A stretch of DNA of 32,105 nt from JBKEDG01 sp047973085. GTDB lineage: Bacteria > Bacillota_I > Bacilli_A > JBKEDG01. A program made the position numbers and the translations under genes. This document shows, one piece after another, positions 1-7,109 of the stretch (its first letter is position 1; the number at the start of each line of letters is the position of its first letter). Location of the stretch: positions 1 to 32,105 of the forward strand of contig JBKEBI010000040.1 in the NCBI GenBank assembly GCA_047973085.1, read 5' to 3'. The notes beneath the pieces were generated by a model. The model saw only the letters and a program-made list of their open reading frames with translations. It was not told the DNA's origin and did not search any database.

Positions 1-1
1 T

Positions 2-40
2 ATATTATACCAAGTAGAAGTAGAAATTTTAAGTGAATAA
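2..40 (+). CDS. possible C-terminal tail of an upstream gene (partial)
   Basis: One frame is open from the window edge and reads ILYQVEVEILSE before a TAA at 38-40. A good rightward terminator follows about 80 bases later at 121-157, and no other gene lies between, so a rightward gene should end here. The fragment is too short to identify, and the frame choice rests only on the downstream terminator. Confidence 0.25.
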   Translation: MLYQVEVEILSE

Positions 41-91
41 CTAACAAAAAGACTCAATATTGCAATTTGTTGAAAACTCACATATCAAAAA

Positions 92-119
92 AGACCATCG
101 ACTACTTTGTCGACAGTCT
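92..119. other. small interrupted hairpin before the first terminator
   Basis: AGAC (92-95) pairs with GTCT (116-119) and TCGA (98-101) with TCGA (110-113), with CA/CA mismatches between and loop CTACTTTG. It lies directly before the terminator at 121-157. It looks like an intergenic structured element in a 3' untranslated region; no second copy is in this window. Confidence 0.3.
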
Positions 120-120
120 G

Positions 121-157
121 AGTAAATCTTAGATAAATTCTAAGGTTTACTTTTTTG
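121..157 (+). terminator. rho-independent terminator
   Basis: AGTAAATCTTAG (121-132) pairs along all 12 positions, with one G-T wobble, with CTAAGGTTTACT (140-151) around the loop ATAAATT, and a T run follows (151-156). It would end the rightward gene whose last codons are at 2-40. Confidence 0.8.
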
Positions 158-298
158 TTTTATTAAAATATTATAAACTTTTTTAAATGCCTCATTTCAT
201 TATCTCAAAAAACTAGGAAATTGCAAGCACTTTAAAATTTATACGATGAAAATTGATTTTTGTTGTTATTAAACAAAAACAACTTACATCATTATTAT

Positions 299-342
299 AT
301 TACAAGTGCTTATAAATGTCTACTTTTTTGAGCACTTGTAAT
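299..342. promoter_or_regulatory. perfect 12-bp inverted repeat upstream of the surface protein
   Basis: ATTACAAGTGCT (299-310) and AGCACTTGTAAT (331-342) are exact reverse complements with a 20-base spacer, 32 bases before the start codon at 375. A related AAGCACTT lies at 225-232. A TATAAT at 352-357 with TTGAGC at 328-333 (18-bp spacing) overlaps the right arm, but would leave only a very short leader. The repeat could be an operator or a leader hairpin; no T run follows it, so it is not a normal terminator. Confidence 0.45.
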
Positions 343-374
343 TAATACAAATATAATAAAATAGGAGGGTTTTA

Positions 375-2270
375 ATGAAAAACAAATTTAAAATATTATT
401 GCTTGCTATAGTGCTACTTTCTGCAAACTTAACAAATAGTAGCGCGTCCGCCATAGATAACACAAGAGCAGATTTAGGTATACTTGACTCTTTAAAAATT
501 ACAAATCAATCTGGAGACACAATTGATAACAATGACACAATGATTAGTGGCAAAAGATACACATTATTATATGAATGGTCATTAGATGAGCCAGCAACAG
601 ACTACAAAAATAAACAAGCGACATTTGAAATTCCAAGTGTATTTACCGTCAATTCAATCTCCCCTACGAGTATTCCATTGTATTATGATGACAATGGTAC
701 TAAAATACAAATTGGAGATGTTACTGCAAATACTAGTGATGGGACATTATCTGTCCAGTTTAACGATAATCCCATTTTAGATGAAAGATCAAATATAACA
801 GGATGGCTTTCACTAACTGCAGAATGTGGTAGCAACTTAGGTGAAACAGATATAACAGTTGGTTGGGATGGTAGTACAGAAAGCAAGATAACTGTTAATG
901 TTACTTCTGATACTCCTGGAAGTAATCCAATAAATGCCTACAAATATGTAAAAAGTGGCTCAAATAGCAGTGGCCAACCGATTGTACAACAAGATGATAA
1001 TGGTAGATTTTATATTACTTTTGGAGTTGAATTATTTCTAAGTCCTTCAACAATGCAAGATTATAGTGAATTAACACTAGAAGATTCTGTATATGCTGGA
1101 CTTGAACTTGATACTTCATCTGTGAAAGTAATGTCACGACCTAAAGACAGTGCAATTTATTATTCAACAGATCAAACATATAAAGTGAACTTTGATGCAT
1201 GGACCTTAACAAATCCGTTAGGAAGTAAAACTACAAACTATGATATTACTAGTGATTTAACTAATACTACATCCATTACTCAAAATGGGTTTTCAGTTAC
1301 ATTTACAGATTTAGAATTCAATAGTGAATTAGCTTCAAGACAACTGGATACAACTCCAATTCAAATGCGTTATAGAGTGGAATATAATACCTTCTTAAGT
1401 GGAATTGATCCTAATTCTTCACTAGAAGAAGCACAGACTGTGTTTGAATCACAAAATGCAAAAAATACAATTAGTCTAAAATATCAAGATACCTTAATTA
1501 CAGAATCTATTTGGAGTAAAGGAATTATTGGAGCTGCAGCAGAAGGCGAAACTAGAAGTATTAGTCTAAGTAAAGTTGATAGCGAAACTAATGATGAACT
1601 TTCAGGAGCAGTGTTCAATCTTTACAAACAAAATATATATAACAGTAATTTATGGGAGTTATATACAGAAAACATTACTGTTGATAATGGTAGTGTTGTA
1701 GTTGACAATTTAATATTTGGAAATTATCGATTTGAAGAAATTATTGCTCCAACGGGTTATGTTTTACCAAATGATCCCTTTGAAATATTTACTATTAATA
1801 CAAATACTCCCATTACAGGAACTTTAATTACCCTAGAGAACACAAAAATCATGACTAAAACTGAGTATGGTGGAGTTGAAATTGAAAAAATTGATTCTAT
1901 CGATTCTTCTATTAAATTAAGTGCCACATTTGAAATTTATGATAGTGCAGATAATTTAATTGAAAGCGTAACAACAAATACACAAGGAACAGCTTTAGTT
2001 GATAATTTAGCTACTGGAGATTATTATTTAATAGAAACAATTGCTCCTGCCGGATATATACTTGATAATACAAAACGTAGTTTTACAATTGATGCCAATG
2101 AAATAAATACCATCTATACAGAAGCTGGTGCAATTAAAAATACAAAAATTAATGAAAAATCAAAGAAATCTTATCTTACAAATACAGGACTTTCAAATCA
2201 AATTGCAATATTTAGTTTCTTATTATTGATACTCTTAGTCATGTTTAATAAAAAATATAATAATAAATAA
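375..2270 (+). CDS. wall-anchored surface protein with SpaA/Cna_B domains and LTNTG sorting signal
   Basis: Predicted secreted adhesin or pilin-like protein of 631 residues, anchored to peptidoglycan by a sortase. Residues 1-26 are a signal peptide ending SASA. Residues about 30-390 are beta-rich and resemble the N-terminal adhesive region of Gram-positive wall proteins. Two SpaA/Cna_B-like domains follow (about 392-490 and 497-592), each with the family's early Lys (LSKVD, IEKID) and late Glu in an E-[IT]-IAP-x-GY motif, the residues that form internal isopeptide bonds in this family. The C-terminus has LTNTG (601-605), a hydrophobic helix and a KK/K tail. Start: ATG at 375 after AGGAGGG at 363-369. 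It is a single-gene unit with a hairpin at 2302-2330. The ligand is unknown. The sorting motif has T where the usual LPxTG has P, as in the other wall protein at 7380. Confidence 0.88.
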   Translation: MKNKFKILLLAIVLLSANLTNSSASAIDNTRADLGILDSLKITNQSGDTIDNNDTMISGKRYTLLYEWSLDEPATDYKNKQATFEIPSVFTVNSISPTSIPLYYDDNGTKIQIGDVTANTSDGTLSVQFNDNPILDERSNITGWLSLTAECGSNLGETDITVGWDGSTESKITVNVTSDTPGSNPINAYKYVKSGSNSSGQPIVQQDDNGRFYITFGVELFLSPSTMQDYSELTLEDSVYAGLELDTSSVKVMSRPKDSAIYYSTDQTYKVNFDAWTLTNPLGSKTTNYDITSDLTNTTSITQNGFSVTFTDLEFNSELASRQLDTTPIQMRYRVEYNTFLSGIDPNSSLEEAQTVFESQNAKNTISLKYQDTLITESIWSKGIIGAAAEGETRSISLSKVDSETNDELSGAVFNLYKQNIYNSNLWELYTENITVDNGSVVVDNLIFGNYRFEEIIAPTGYVLPNDPFEIFTINTNTPITGTLITLENTKIMTKTEYGGVEIEKIDSIDSSIKLSATFEIYDSADNLIESVTTNTQGTALVDNLATGDYYLIETIAPAGYILDNTKRSFTIDANEINTIYTEAGAIKNTKINEKSKKSYLTNTGLSNQIAIFSFLLLILLVMFNKKYNNK

Positions 2271-2301
2271 TTTTTATAAGCTAAATAATACAAAAGATAG
2301 A

Positions 2302-2330
2302 GAATGTTCTTATAATTAATAAGAGCATTC
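2302..2330 (+). terminator. hairpin after the surface-protein gene
   Basis: GAATGTTCTTAT (2302-2313) pairs with ATAAGAGCATTC (2319-2330), 12 bp with one wobble and loop AATTA. The following bases are AT-rich but lack a clean T run, so termination may be inefficient. Confidence 0.6.
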
Positions 2331-2412
2331 CATTCTATATTATTTTAAGTATATTTATCACACAAAACTAGCCCTTGAATCTTTGAAATTTAAAGTATAA
2401 CTAATATATGTA

Positions 2413-2441
2413 TTTACATAGAAATGTTTTTTTGTTATAAT
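2413..2441 (+). promoter_or_regulatory. promoter of tRNA-Arg
   Basis: TTTACA at 2413-2418 and TATAAT at 2436-2441 are separated by exactly 17 bp, 23 bases before the first base of the tRNA. This is a near-consensus housekeeping sigma promoter. Confidence 0.75.
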
Positions 2442-2464
2442 GTTATAGTACTCAAAGGAATATT

Positions 2465-2541
2465 GCGCTAGTAGCTCAACTGGATAGAGTACTTGACTAC
2501 GAATCAAGAGGTTAGGGGTTCAAGTCCTCTCTAGCGCGCCA
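2465..2541 (+). tRNA. tRNA-Arg (anticodon ACG)
   Basis: A 77-base cloverleaf. The acceptor stem is GCGCTAG with CTAGCGC, then G and an encoded CCA (2539-2541). The D stem is GCTC/GAGT. The anticodon stem CTTGA/TCAAG holds loop CTACGAA, so the anticodon is ACG. The T stem AGGGG/CCTCT has one wobble and encloses TTCAAGT. ACG is normally deaminated to ICG and reads CGU, CGC and CGA. It is transcribed alone, with its own promoter and terminator. Confidence 0.97.
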
Positions 2542-2549
2542 TTTGAAAT

Positions 2550-2584
2550 AAACCCACATACAATTATGTATGCGGGTTTTTTTA
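2550..2584 (+). terminator. terminator of tRNA-Arg
   Basis: AAACCC (2550-2555) and CATACA pair with TGTATG and GGGTTT (2574-2579), with one A-C mismatch, loop ATTA and a run of seven T. Confidence 0.85.
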
Positions 2585-2601
2585 TTACATAATAAGCAAT
2601 A

Positions 2602-2700
2602 CAACATTTACTATAGAAACTTCATTTGGGCTACAACAAAAAGCATGGCTGCTCCTACGCATCCAGCATCCTTGTAAGAATACTTTCTATAGAAGTGTTA
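2602..2700. repeat. about 100-bp element with imperfect terminal inverted repeats
   Basis: The left end (AACATTTACTATAGAAA, 2603-2619) and the reverse complement of the right end (AACACTTCTATAGAAAG, 2683-2699) match over about 15 positions with one offset base. The core is richer in G+C than its surroundings. On the minus strand it contains a 27-codon open stretch ending MKFL-stop with the peptide YKDAGCVGAAML, which reads like a protein fragment, but I do not recognise it. The form suggests a miniature inverted-repeat element or a decayed mobile-element scar beside a tRNA. No second copy and no clear target duplication are visible here. Confidence 0.4.
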
Positions 2701-2719
2701 TATCATAGGTCATATAACT

Positions 2720-2830
2720 ATGCAACAATTTATAACAGTCATTATCATATTTTACCTAATTTTTCTAAATTCACTAGCACCAATTTACTTTACTAAGCAA
2801 ACTTCTAACAACTCTTCTAATTATTTTTAA
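2720..2830 (+). CDS. possible 36-residue hydrophobic peptide
   Basis: ATG at 2720 opens a 36-codon frame starting MQQFITVIIIFYLIFLNSLA, followed by a polar tail rich in Ser, Asn and Thr, with TAA at 2828-2830. One membrane helix (residues about 4-22) is evident. An AGG lies about 10 bases upstream, a weak ribosome binding site. A hairpin at 2895-2937 could end its transcript. Size and shape resemble type I toxin or other small membrane peptides, but AT-rich DNA yields such frames by chance and no antisense RNA can be shown. Confidence 0.22.
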   Translation: MQQFITVIIIFYLIFLNSLAPIYFTKQTSNNSSNYF

Positions 2831-2894
2831 ACTTTAGATTTTGGTTGTTTAACGTAATTAACAAAGGTGGATTGTAAGAGCCTTAAATTTAAAA

Positions 2895-2944
2895 ATGCAA
2901 GATGCTAATTAGTTTAACATCTTGCATATTGTTTTAATCTATAT
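2895..2944 (+). terminator. hairpin with T-rich tail
   Basis: ATGCAAGATG (2895-2904) and CATCTTGCAT (2928-2937) are exact complements with a 23-base loop, followed by ATTGTTTT. It may terminate whatever is transcribed from the 2585-2890 region. Confidence 0.5.
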
Positions 2945-2982
2945 TATTATCAAATTGTACTTTTGATAATATAACTAAAATT

Positions 2983-3009
2983 ACTCATCGGCTTGCTGGT
3001 GAGTTTTTT
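2983..3009. terminator. probable bidirectional terminator
   Basis: ACTCATC (2983-2989) pairs with GGTGAGT (2998-3004), loop GGCTTGCT, with six T to 3009 on the plus strand. On the minus strand the same stem is followed by AATTTTA, so it may also end the leftward cupin-hydrolase transcript that stops at 3099. Confidence 0.65.
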
Positions 3010-3098
3010 AAGTTACATTGCTACCTGAGCCTCATTATTCATTCTCGTATTTCACTTCTATAGCCAAATCTTCTTATATTTATAATATATTTTAATTA

Positions 3099-3542
3099 TT
3101 AGGCCTCATTTAGCACATTATAAACTTCATCCGATACAGCTTCACACCATTCGTTAGATGTTTCTTCTCCAGGTACATCAATAGCAATATGGCTAAACCA
3201 ACTATCATTTTTGGCTCCATGCCAATGTTTTACACCCGGAGCAATAGTTATGCATGTTCCAGGTACAAGACTTACAGCTTCGCTACCTTCTTCTTGATAC
3301 CAGCCTTCGCCAGCTATACAAAGTAGCATTTGTCCCCCTCCTGTTTTAGCTTGGTGAATGTGCCAGTTGTTACGACAACCTGGCTCAAAAGTTACATTTA
3401 AAGCGAAAATCGGATCTTTACCTGGATATGTTATTGGATTTAAATAAGATTTCCCAATAAAATATTCGCCAAACATAGTATTTTCTTCACCTTTTCCAAA
3501 TATATTTAATTTATTAAACTGTTCTTCATTAGCAATTTTCAT
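3099..3542 (-). CDS. cupin-domain protein
   Basis: A 147-residue single-domain cupin (cupin_2 type). Metal-binding motif 1 is visible as NWHIH (His61, His63) followed by GGGQ (Gln71 near the usual Glu position) and G-E-G-W-Y-Q-x-E-G. Motif 2 is PGVKHWHG, with His106 the expected last ligand. Proteins of this type are small cytosolic metal-binding sensors or enzymes, often paired with carboxymuconolactone-decarboxylase-like or hydrolase proteins; the substrate cannot be deduced. Start: ATG preceded by AAGGAG. It is the second gene of an operon 32 bases after the hydrolase and is presumably under the same MerR-type promoter at 4621-4651. The family call is secure, the role is not. Confidence 0.85.
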   Translation of the reverse strand: MKIANEEQFNKLNIFGKGEENTMFGEYFIGKSYLNPITYPGKDPIFALNVTFEPGCRNNWHIHQAKTGGGQMLLCIAGEGWYQEEGSEAVSLVPGTCITIAPGVKHWHGAKNDSWFSHIAIDVPGEETSNEWCEAVSDEVYNVLNEA

Positions 3543-3574
3543 AGTATTTACTCCTTTTATTTATCTACTACCCA

Positions 3575-4546
3575 CTAGATATTCTCTTCAAAAAATTTCT
3601 GAATTTTATCAAACGGAATTATGTCTACTTTATCATATAAATCAGTATGTGATGCATCTGGAATAATCATTATTTCTTTATTATCTCCTGTAAGCTTTTC
3701 AAAAGCATCTTTTCCAAAATAACATGAATGTGCTTTTTCACCATGTACTATTAAAACTGCACTTCTAATTTCATCACTGTATTTAAGTAATTCTGTATTA
3801 ACAAATGACATAGTACCAGTAATATTCCATCCTCCATTTGAGTTAAGGGAACGCTCATGATACCCACGATTTGTTTTATAATAGTCATGATAATCTTTTA
3901 CAAAAAGTGGCGCATCATCTGGTAGTGGATCTACAACTCCACCAGCCAACTTATACTTTCCTTCCTTGTAATCCTCAATACGTTGATTATTAAAATATAC
4001 TTTGGTATTATACCTTGAATTTTCATTATCCTCTGAGTCAAAATAACCTTTTGCAACTACACGACTCATATCATACATAGTTGACGCAACAGTAGCCTTA
4101 ATTCTTGTATCAATATTAGCAGCATTTATAGCCATGCCACCCCAACCACATATTCCTATAATACCTATTTTATCAGCATCAACATTTTCATGAACTGATA
4201 AAAAATCAACAGCCGCTTGGAAATCTTCTGTATTAATATCTGGTGATGCTACATACCTTGGTATACCTCCGCTTTCTCCAGTGTATGACGGATCAAATGC
4301 GATAGTTAAAAATCCTCTTTCTGCCATAATTTGTGCGTATAATCCAGATGACTGCTCTTTAACTGCTCCAAATGGACCTGCCACCGCTATTGCAGGCAAT
4401 TTGCCTCTTACATCTTTAGGTACATACATATCAGCGACTAAAGTAATTCCAAAGCGGTTATGAAAAGTCACTTTGCTATGTTCAACTTTCTCACTTAACT
4501 TAAAAACTTTATCCCATTCTTTTGTAATATTTAATTGTTCATTCAT
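3575..4546 (-). CDS. alpha/beta hydrolase with a cysteine at the nucleophile elbow
   Basis: A 323-residue cytosolic alpha/beta-hydrolase of the dienelactone-hydrolase/YcjY-like group. The elbow reads GIIGICGWGGMA, placing Cys133 where most family members have Ser. LIVHGEKAHSCYF carries the later strand, and ASHTDLYD near the C-terminus holds the likely catalytic His. The frame is open 17 codons further upstream, but the ATG at 4546 has AGGAGG just before it, so I take that start. It is first in a two-gene leftward operon with the cupin, facing a divergent MerR regulator. The substrate is unknown; context suggests an inducible response to a small organic or electrophilic compound. Confidence 0.87.
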   Translation of the reverse strand: MNEQLNITKEWDKVFKLSEKVEHSKVTFHNRFGITLVADMYVPKDVRGKLPAIAVAGPFGAVKEQSSGLYAQIMAERGFLTIAFDPSYTGESGGIPRYVASPDINTEDFQAAVDFLSVHENVDADKIGIIGICGWGGMAINAANIDTRIKATVASTMYDMSRVVAKGYFDSEDNENSRYNTKVYFNNQRIEDYKEGKYKLAGGVVDPLPDDAPLFVKDYHDYYKTNRGYHERSLNSNGGWNITGTMSFVNTELLKYSDEIRSAVLIVHGEKAHSCYFGKDAFEKLTGDNKEIMIIPDASHTDLYDKVDIIPFDKIQKFFEENI

Positions 4547-4620
4547 AATTTTCCTCCTAAAATTTAATAGTACGACATTAAAATCTATCGTTGACAAGCT
4601 TAAATCTGTTTGTTAAACTT

Positions 4621-4651
4621 ATTATAAATCCTAAACCTAACTTTAGGTCAA
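4621..4651 (-). promoter_or_regulatory. MerR-type promoter/operator of the hydrolase-cupin operon
   Basis: On the minus strand TTGACC (4651-4646) and TATAAT (4626-4621) are 19 bp apart, the overlong spacing that MerR-family activators correct by twisting DNA. Inside the spacer is the dyad CCTAAA (4630-4635) / TTTAGG (4642-4647). The divergent gene at 4687 encodes the likely regulator. Confidence 0.88.
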
Positions 4652-4686
4652 TAGTTTTAATAAAAAAATTTTAAGGAGAATAAATT

Positions 4687-5133
4687 ATGTATACAATTGG
4701 AGAAGTATCTAAAATATTTAATATACCAATTTCGACTTTGCGATATTATGATAAAGAAGGGTTTTTCCCGAACATGGCTCGTTCATCAGGTATTCGTAAA
4801 TTTGGAGATATGGAGATAGAAACAATTCATGTGATAATATGTTTGAAAAAATCTGGCTTAAAAATTAAAGATATAAAGCAATTTATATTATGGTGTCAAG
4901 AAGGTAAATCCACATTTTCTAATCGACTTGAATTGTTTAAAAAGCAGAAAAAAATTGTAGAAAATGAAATTGCTCAACTCGAAGTTGTTCTAAATATGCT
5001 TAAGTACAAATGTTGGTACTATGAACAAGCCGAAAAATTCGGCTCAAAAGAAAAAATTCACGCTATGCTCCCTGATAAGTTACCAGATGATATTCAAGAA
5101 TTATTTAACAAAGCACATACAACATTTAATTAA
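4687..5133 (+). CDS. MerR-family transcriptional regulator
   Basis: A 148-residue DNA-binding regulator. Residues 1-70 form the winged helix of the family, beginning MYTIGEVSKIFNIPISTLRYYDKEG, then a long dimerisation helix (about 80-115) and a short C-terminal part with CWYYEQA, as in the Bacillota MerR group that controls reductases and hydrolases. Metal-binding cysteines of the mercury or copper type are absent, so the signal is probably organic or redox; only one Cys lies in the C-terminal part. AAGGAG at 4673-4678 sets the start. It is divergent from the hydrolase operon, whose promoter has the dyad and 19-bp spacing it would act on. The actual inducer is unknown. Confidence 0.92.
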   Translation: MYTIGEVSKIFNIPISTLRYYDKEGFFPNMARSSGIRKFGDMEIETIHVIICLKKSGLKIKDIKQFILWCQEGKSTFSNRLELFKKQKKIVENEIAQLEVVLNMLKYKCWYYEQAEKFGSKEKIHAMLPDKLPDDIQELFNKAHTTFN

Positions 5134-5140
5134 GTAGTAT

Positions 5141-5179
5141 GCTGTATTACTGTAGAACTCTACTGCTAAATAATACGGC
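5141..5179 (+). terminator. hairpin after merR gene
   Basis: GCTGTATTA (5141-5149) pairs with TAATACGGC (5171-5179) with one wobble, and GTAGA (5152-5156) with TCTAC (5159-5163) inside. Only TTT follows, so it may be a 3' stabiliser rather than a terminator. Confidence 0.35.
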
Positions 5180-5210
5180 TTTAGGAAACAAAACCTATTT
5201 TTAAAACATA

Positions 5211-5234
5211 AAAACTCTGCTATTGCAGAGTTTT
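5211..5234. terminator. bidirectional terminator between merR and the ars remnants
   Basis: AAAACTCTGC (5211-5220) and GCAGAGTTTT (5225-5234) form a perfect 10-bp stem with loop TATT. T-rich tails follow on both strands, fitting the convergent genes on either side. Confidence 0.85.
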
Positions 5235-5291
5235 CAAAAGTCTTAATTTACTAAAATTTCATCAGGTAAACTATTTTAGATTTATAATATT

Positions 5292-5381
5292 TTAAATTTT
5301 ACCAACAATAATAAATTTTTTGCCGTTTTTATCACTGAAATTACCTACTCCCAAACCCTCACGATATTCACTTCTTGTATA
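5292..5381 (-). pseudogene. unidentified gene remnant downstream of arsC
   Basis: A minus-strand frame overlapping the end of the arsC remnant reads YREGLGVGNFSDKNGKKFIIVGKI and stops at 5292-5294. It has no start or ribosome binding site and resembles a protein C-terminus (a beta hairpin ending in a Lys-Ile tail), not the missing half of ArsC. I do not recognise the parent. It may mark the far side of the deletion that truncated arsC. Confidence 0.3.
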
Positions 5382-5581
5382 ATATAGATGTTAGTTTTAC
5401 TTCCATATCAATCTTATACGGATGTTTTATTAATCTAATAACGTCTTGATTTATTTGTGATTTAGTTTCTATTGCTGCTAAGTAACTTTCAAAAATATCA
5501 TTTGCTAGTATATTATTTATTGCCTCTGCTATTTGACTTGTAAAAGATCTATGCATATATATACTACTTAGATTTTTTCAT
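5368..5581 (-). pseudogene. arsC: decayed arsenate reductase arsC (thioredoxin-coupled type)
   Basis: The frame from about 5550 leftward reads SQIAEAINNILANDIFESY, then IETKSQINQDVIRLIKH, which closely follows the conserved run after the P-loop in low-molecular-weight ArsC. The original start is probably the ATG at 5581-5579 (MKKSK, then an in-frame TAG). A second frame just after it gives VYIC, the expected strand and first catalytic Cys. The remainder HRSFTSQ matches HNSCRSQ with the second Cys and the Arg of CX5R lost. The 3' half carrying the other redox cysteines is missing: after IDME the match ends and a stop follows. A frameshift, a nonsense codon, P-loop substitutions and truncation together make a functional enzyme implausible. 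It lies 17 bases after acr3, the usual operon position. Confidence 0.8.
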
Positions 5582-5598
5582 TACCTTATCCTTTGCTC

Positions 5599-6657
5599 TT
5601 ATAAATTTGCTTTTTCATCAAATAAATATTTAGTATTATTTGCAATTTTAACAAGTACCAACATTACTGGTACTTCTACAAGAACCCCTACAACTGTCGC
5701 TAGAACTACAGGGCTATTTGCTCCAAAAAGTGCAATTGCCACAGCTACTGCTAATTCAAAGAAATTTGACGCACCTATCATGCTTGCTGGTGCAGATATA
5801 TTATGAGGTAGTTTTAATACTTTACAAGTAAAATATGCTATAAAGAAAATTAGAAAAGTTTGGATTATTAGTGGTATAGCTATTAAAATAATATGTGTAG
5901 GATTTGCTAAAATCATTTCACCTTGAAAAGAGAATATTATTACAAGAGTAAGTAATAGTCCTGCAATAGTTCCGTTATTAAATTTAGTAATAAAGATATT
6001 ATTAAAATACTCCTCACCTTTTTTTATAATTACTGTGTTTCTTGTTATAACACCTGCTACTAATGGTATAACAACAAATAGGAATACTGAAAGTAGCAGC
6101 GTATTCCAAGATATTTCAACACCTGTTACTCCTAATAAAAAAGCAACTAATGGTGTAAATGCTATTAAAATTATTAAATCATTTGTAGCCACCTGAACAA
6201 CTGTATATGCAGGATCTCCTTTAGTCAAATGACTCCATACAAATACCATAGCAGTACAAGGGGCAACACCCAATAGTACAGCACCTGCTAAATAATCATG
6301 TGCAAGTTTTGGTGAAAGGATATTCTTAAACACAATAAAAAAGAAGAAGCTAGCTATTCCAAACATTGTAAATGGTTTAATTAACCAGTTTACTATCCAT
6401 GTTACAAATAATCCTTTTGGTTTTTTAGTAACATTTCTCACACTTTTGAAATCAACTTTCATCATCATTGGATAGATCATTACCCAAATAAGTATTGCTA
6501 TAGGTATTGAGACATTTGCATATTCAAACTTACCTAAAAAATCTGGTATTTGTGGAATATACTTACCTATTAAAACTCCAACAATCATACATAACGCTAC
6601 CCATATAGTTAAATAACGCTCAAAAAAACTCATACCACTTTTTTTATTCTCACTCAT
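5599..6657 (-). CDS. acr3: ACR3-family arsenite efflux permease
   Basis: A 352-residue inner-membrane protein with about ten hydrophobic helices that exports As(III) (and in some members Sb(III)). The family signature GVAPCTAMVFVWS is present, with Cys134 the conserved thiolate, and the C-terminal helix carries the conserved Glu in GVLVEVPVML. The frame extends 13 codons further upstream, but ATG at 6657 has AAAGGAG seven bases before it, so it is preferred. The gene follows arsR by about 80 bases in the same leftward transcript and is followed by the broken arsC. Expression should be derepressed by arsenite through ArsR. Confidence 0.93.
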   Translation of the reverse strand: MSENKKSGMSFFERYLTIWVALCMIVGVLIGKYIPQIPDFLGKFEYANVSIPIAILIWVMIYPMMMKVDFKSVRNVTKKPKGLFVTWIVNWLIKPFTMFGIASFFFFIVFKNILSPKLAHDYLAGAVLLGVAPCTAMVFVWSHLTKGDPAYTVVQVATNDLIILIAFTPLVAFLLGVTGVEISWNTLLLSVFLFVVIPLVAGVITRNTVIIKKGEEYFNNIFITKFNNGTIAGLLLTLVIIFSFQGEMILANPTHIILIAIPLIIQTFLIFFIAYFTCKVLKLPHNISAPASMIGASNFFELAVAVAIALFGANSPVVLATVVGVLVEVPVMLVLVKIANNTKYLFDEKANL

Positions 6658-6738
6658 TATAATCTCCTTTATATTTAATTTTTTAGTATTTTTCAAACTT
6701 TATGATATCAATCGACCTTTATAACTACAATAAACAAT

Positions 6739-7035
6739 CTACTTACAAATACAATCTTCTGTATCAGATAATAAATTACATACAAATTCCTTAAGATTTT
6801 CAGATACTACTAAGTTTAAAGTGTAATACGTATTTTTACCTTCGCGCCTAAATTCAACTAATTTAGCTTCAATTAAAATTTTCATATGGTGTGATAAAGT
6901 AGGTTGTGTAAAATCAAATTTTTCTAATATTTTACATGCACATAATTCACCACATGAGAGCATATCCAATATCATTATTCTACTTATATCTGATAGTGCC
7001 TTAATTCTATGTATATTTTCTTCATATATATTCAT
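6739..7035 (-). CDS. arsR: ArsR-family arsenic-responsive repressor
   Basis: A 98-residue winged-helix repressor. ELCACKILEKF holds Cys32 and Cys34, the classic ArsR arsenite site in the alpha-3 helix, with Cys28 nearby; the recognition helix is TQPTLSHHMKIL. A C-terminal CICK adds two more cysteines. ATG at 7035 has AAAGGAG before it; the frame continues eight codons further without a site. It heads the leftward arsR-acr3-(arsC) operon and sits directly below a perfect dyad that overlaps its own promoter, so autoregulation is expected. Confidence 0.95.
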   Translation of the reverse strand: MNIYEENIHRIKALSDISRIMILDMLSCGELCACKILEKFDFTQPTLSHHMKILIEAKLVEFRREGKNTYYTLNLVVSENLKEFVCNLLSDTEDCICK

Positions 7036-7051
7036 TTTTTTACTCCTTTTA

Positions 7052-7109
7052 AATAACATATAGATATTTATCTATATGTTATTATATTCTATTGTATTAC
7101 TAATGTCAA
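7052..7109 (-). promoter_or_regulatory. ars promoter and ArsR operator
   Basis: On the minus strand TTGACA (7109-7104) and TATAAT (7086-7081) are 17 bp apart. Just downstream and touching the -10, AATAACATATAGATA (7052-7066) and its exact complement (7069-7083) form a perfect 15-bp inverted repeat around TT, matching the 12-2-12 layout of ArsR/SmtB sites. Confidence 0.9.

Noticed and set aside
299..342. Invertible promoter (phase switch) between the arms of the inverted repeat
   Set aside because: The arms are only 20 bases apart, too short for known invertases, and no recombinase gene is nearby.
2465..2541. tRNA-Arg as an attachment site of an integrated element
   Set aside because: No second copy of the tRNA 3' end and no integrase in the window.
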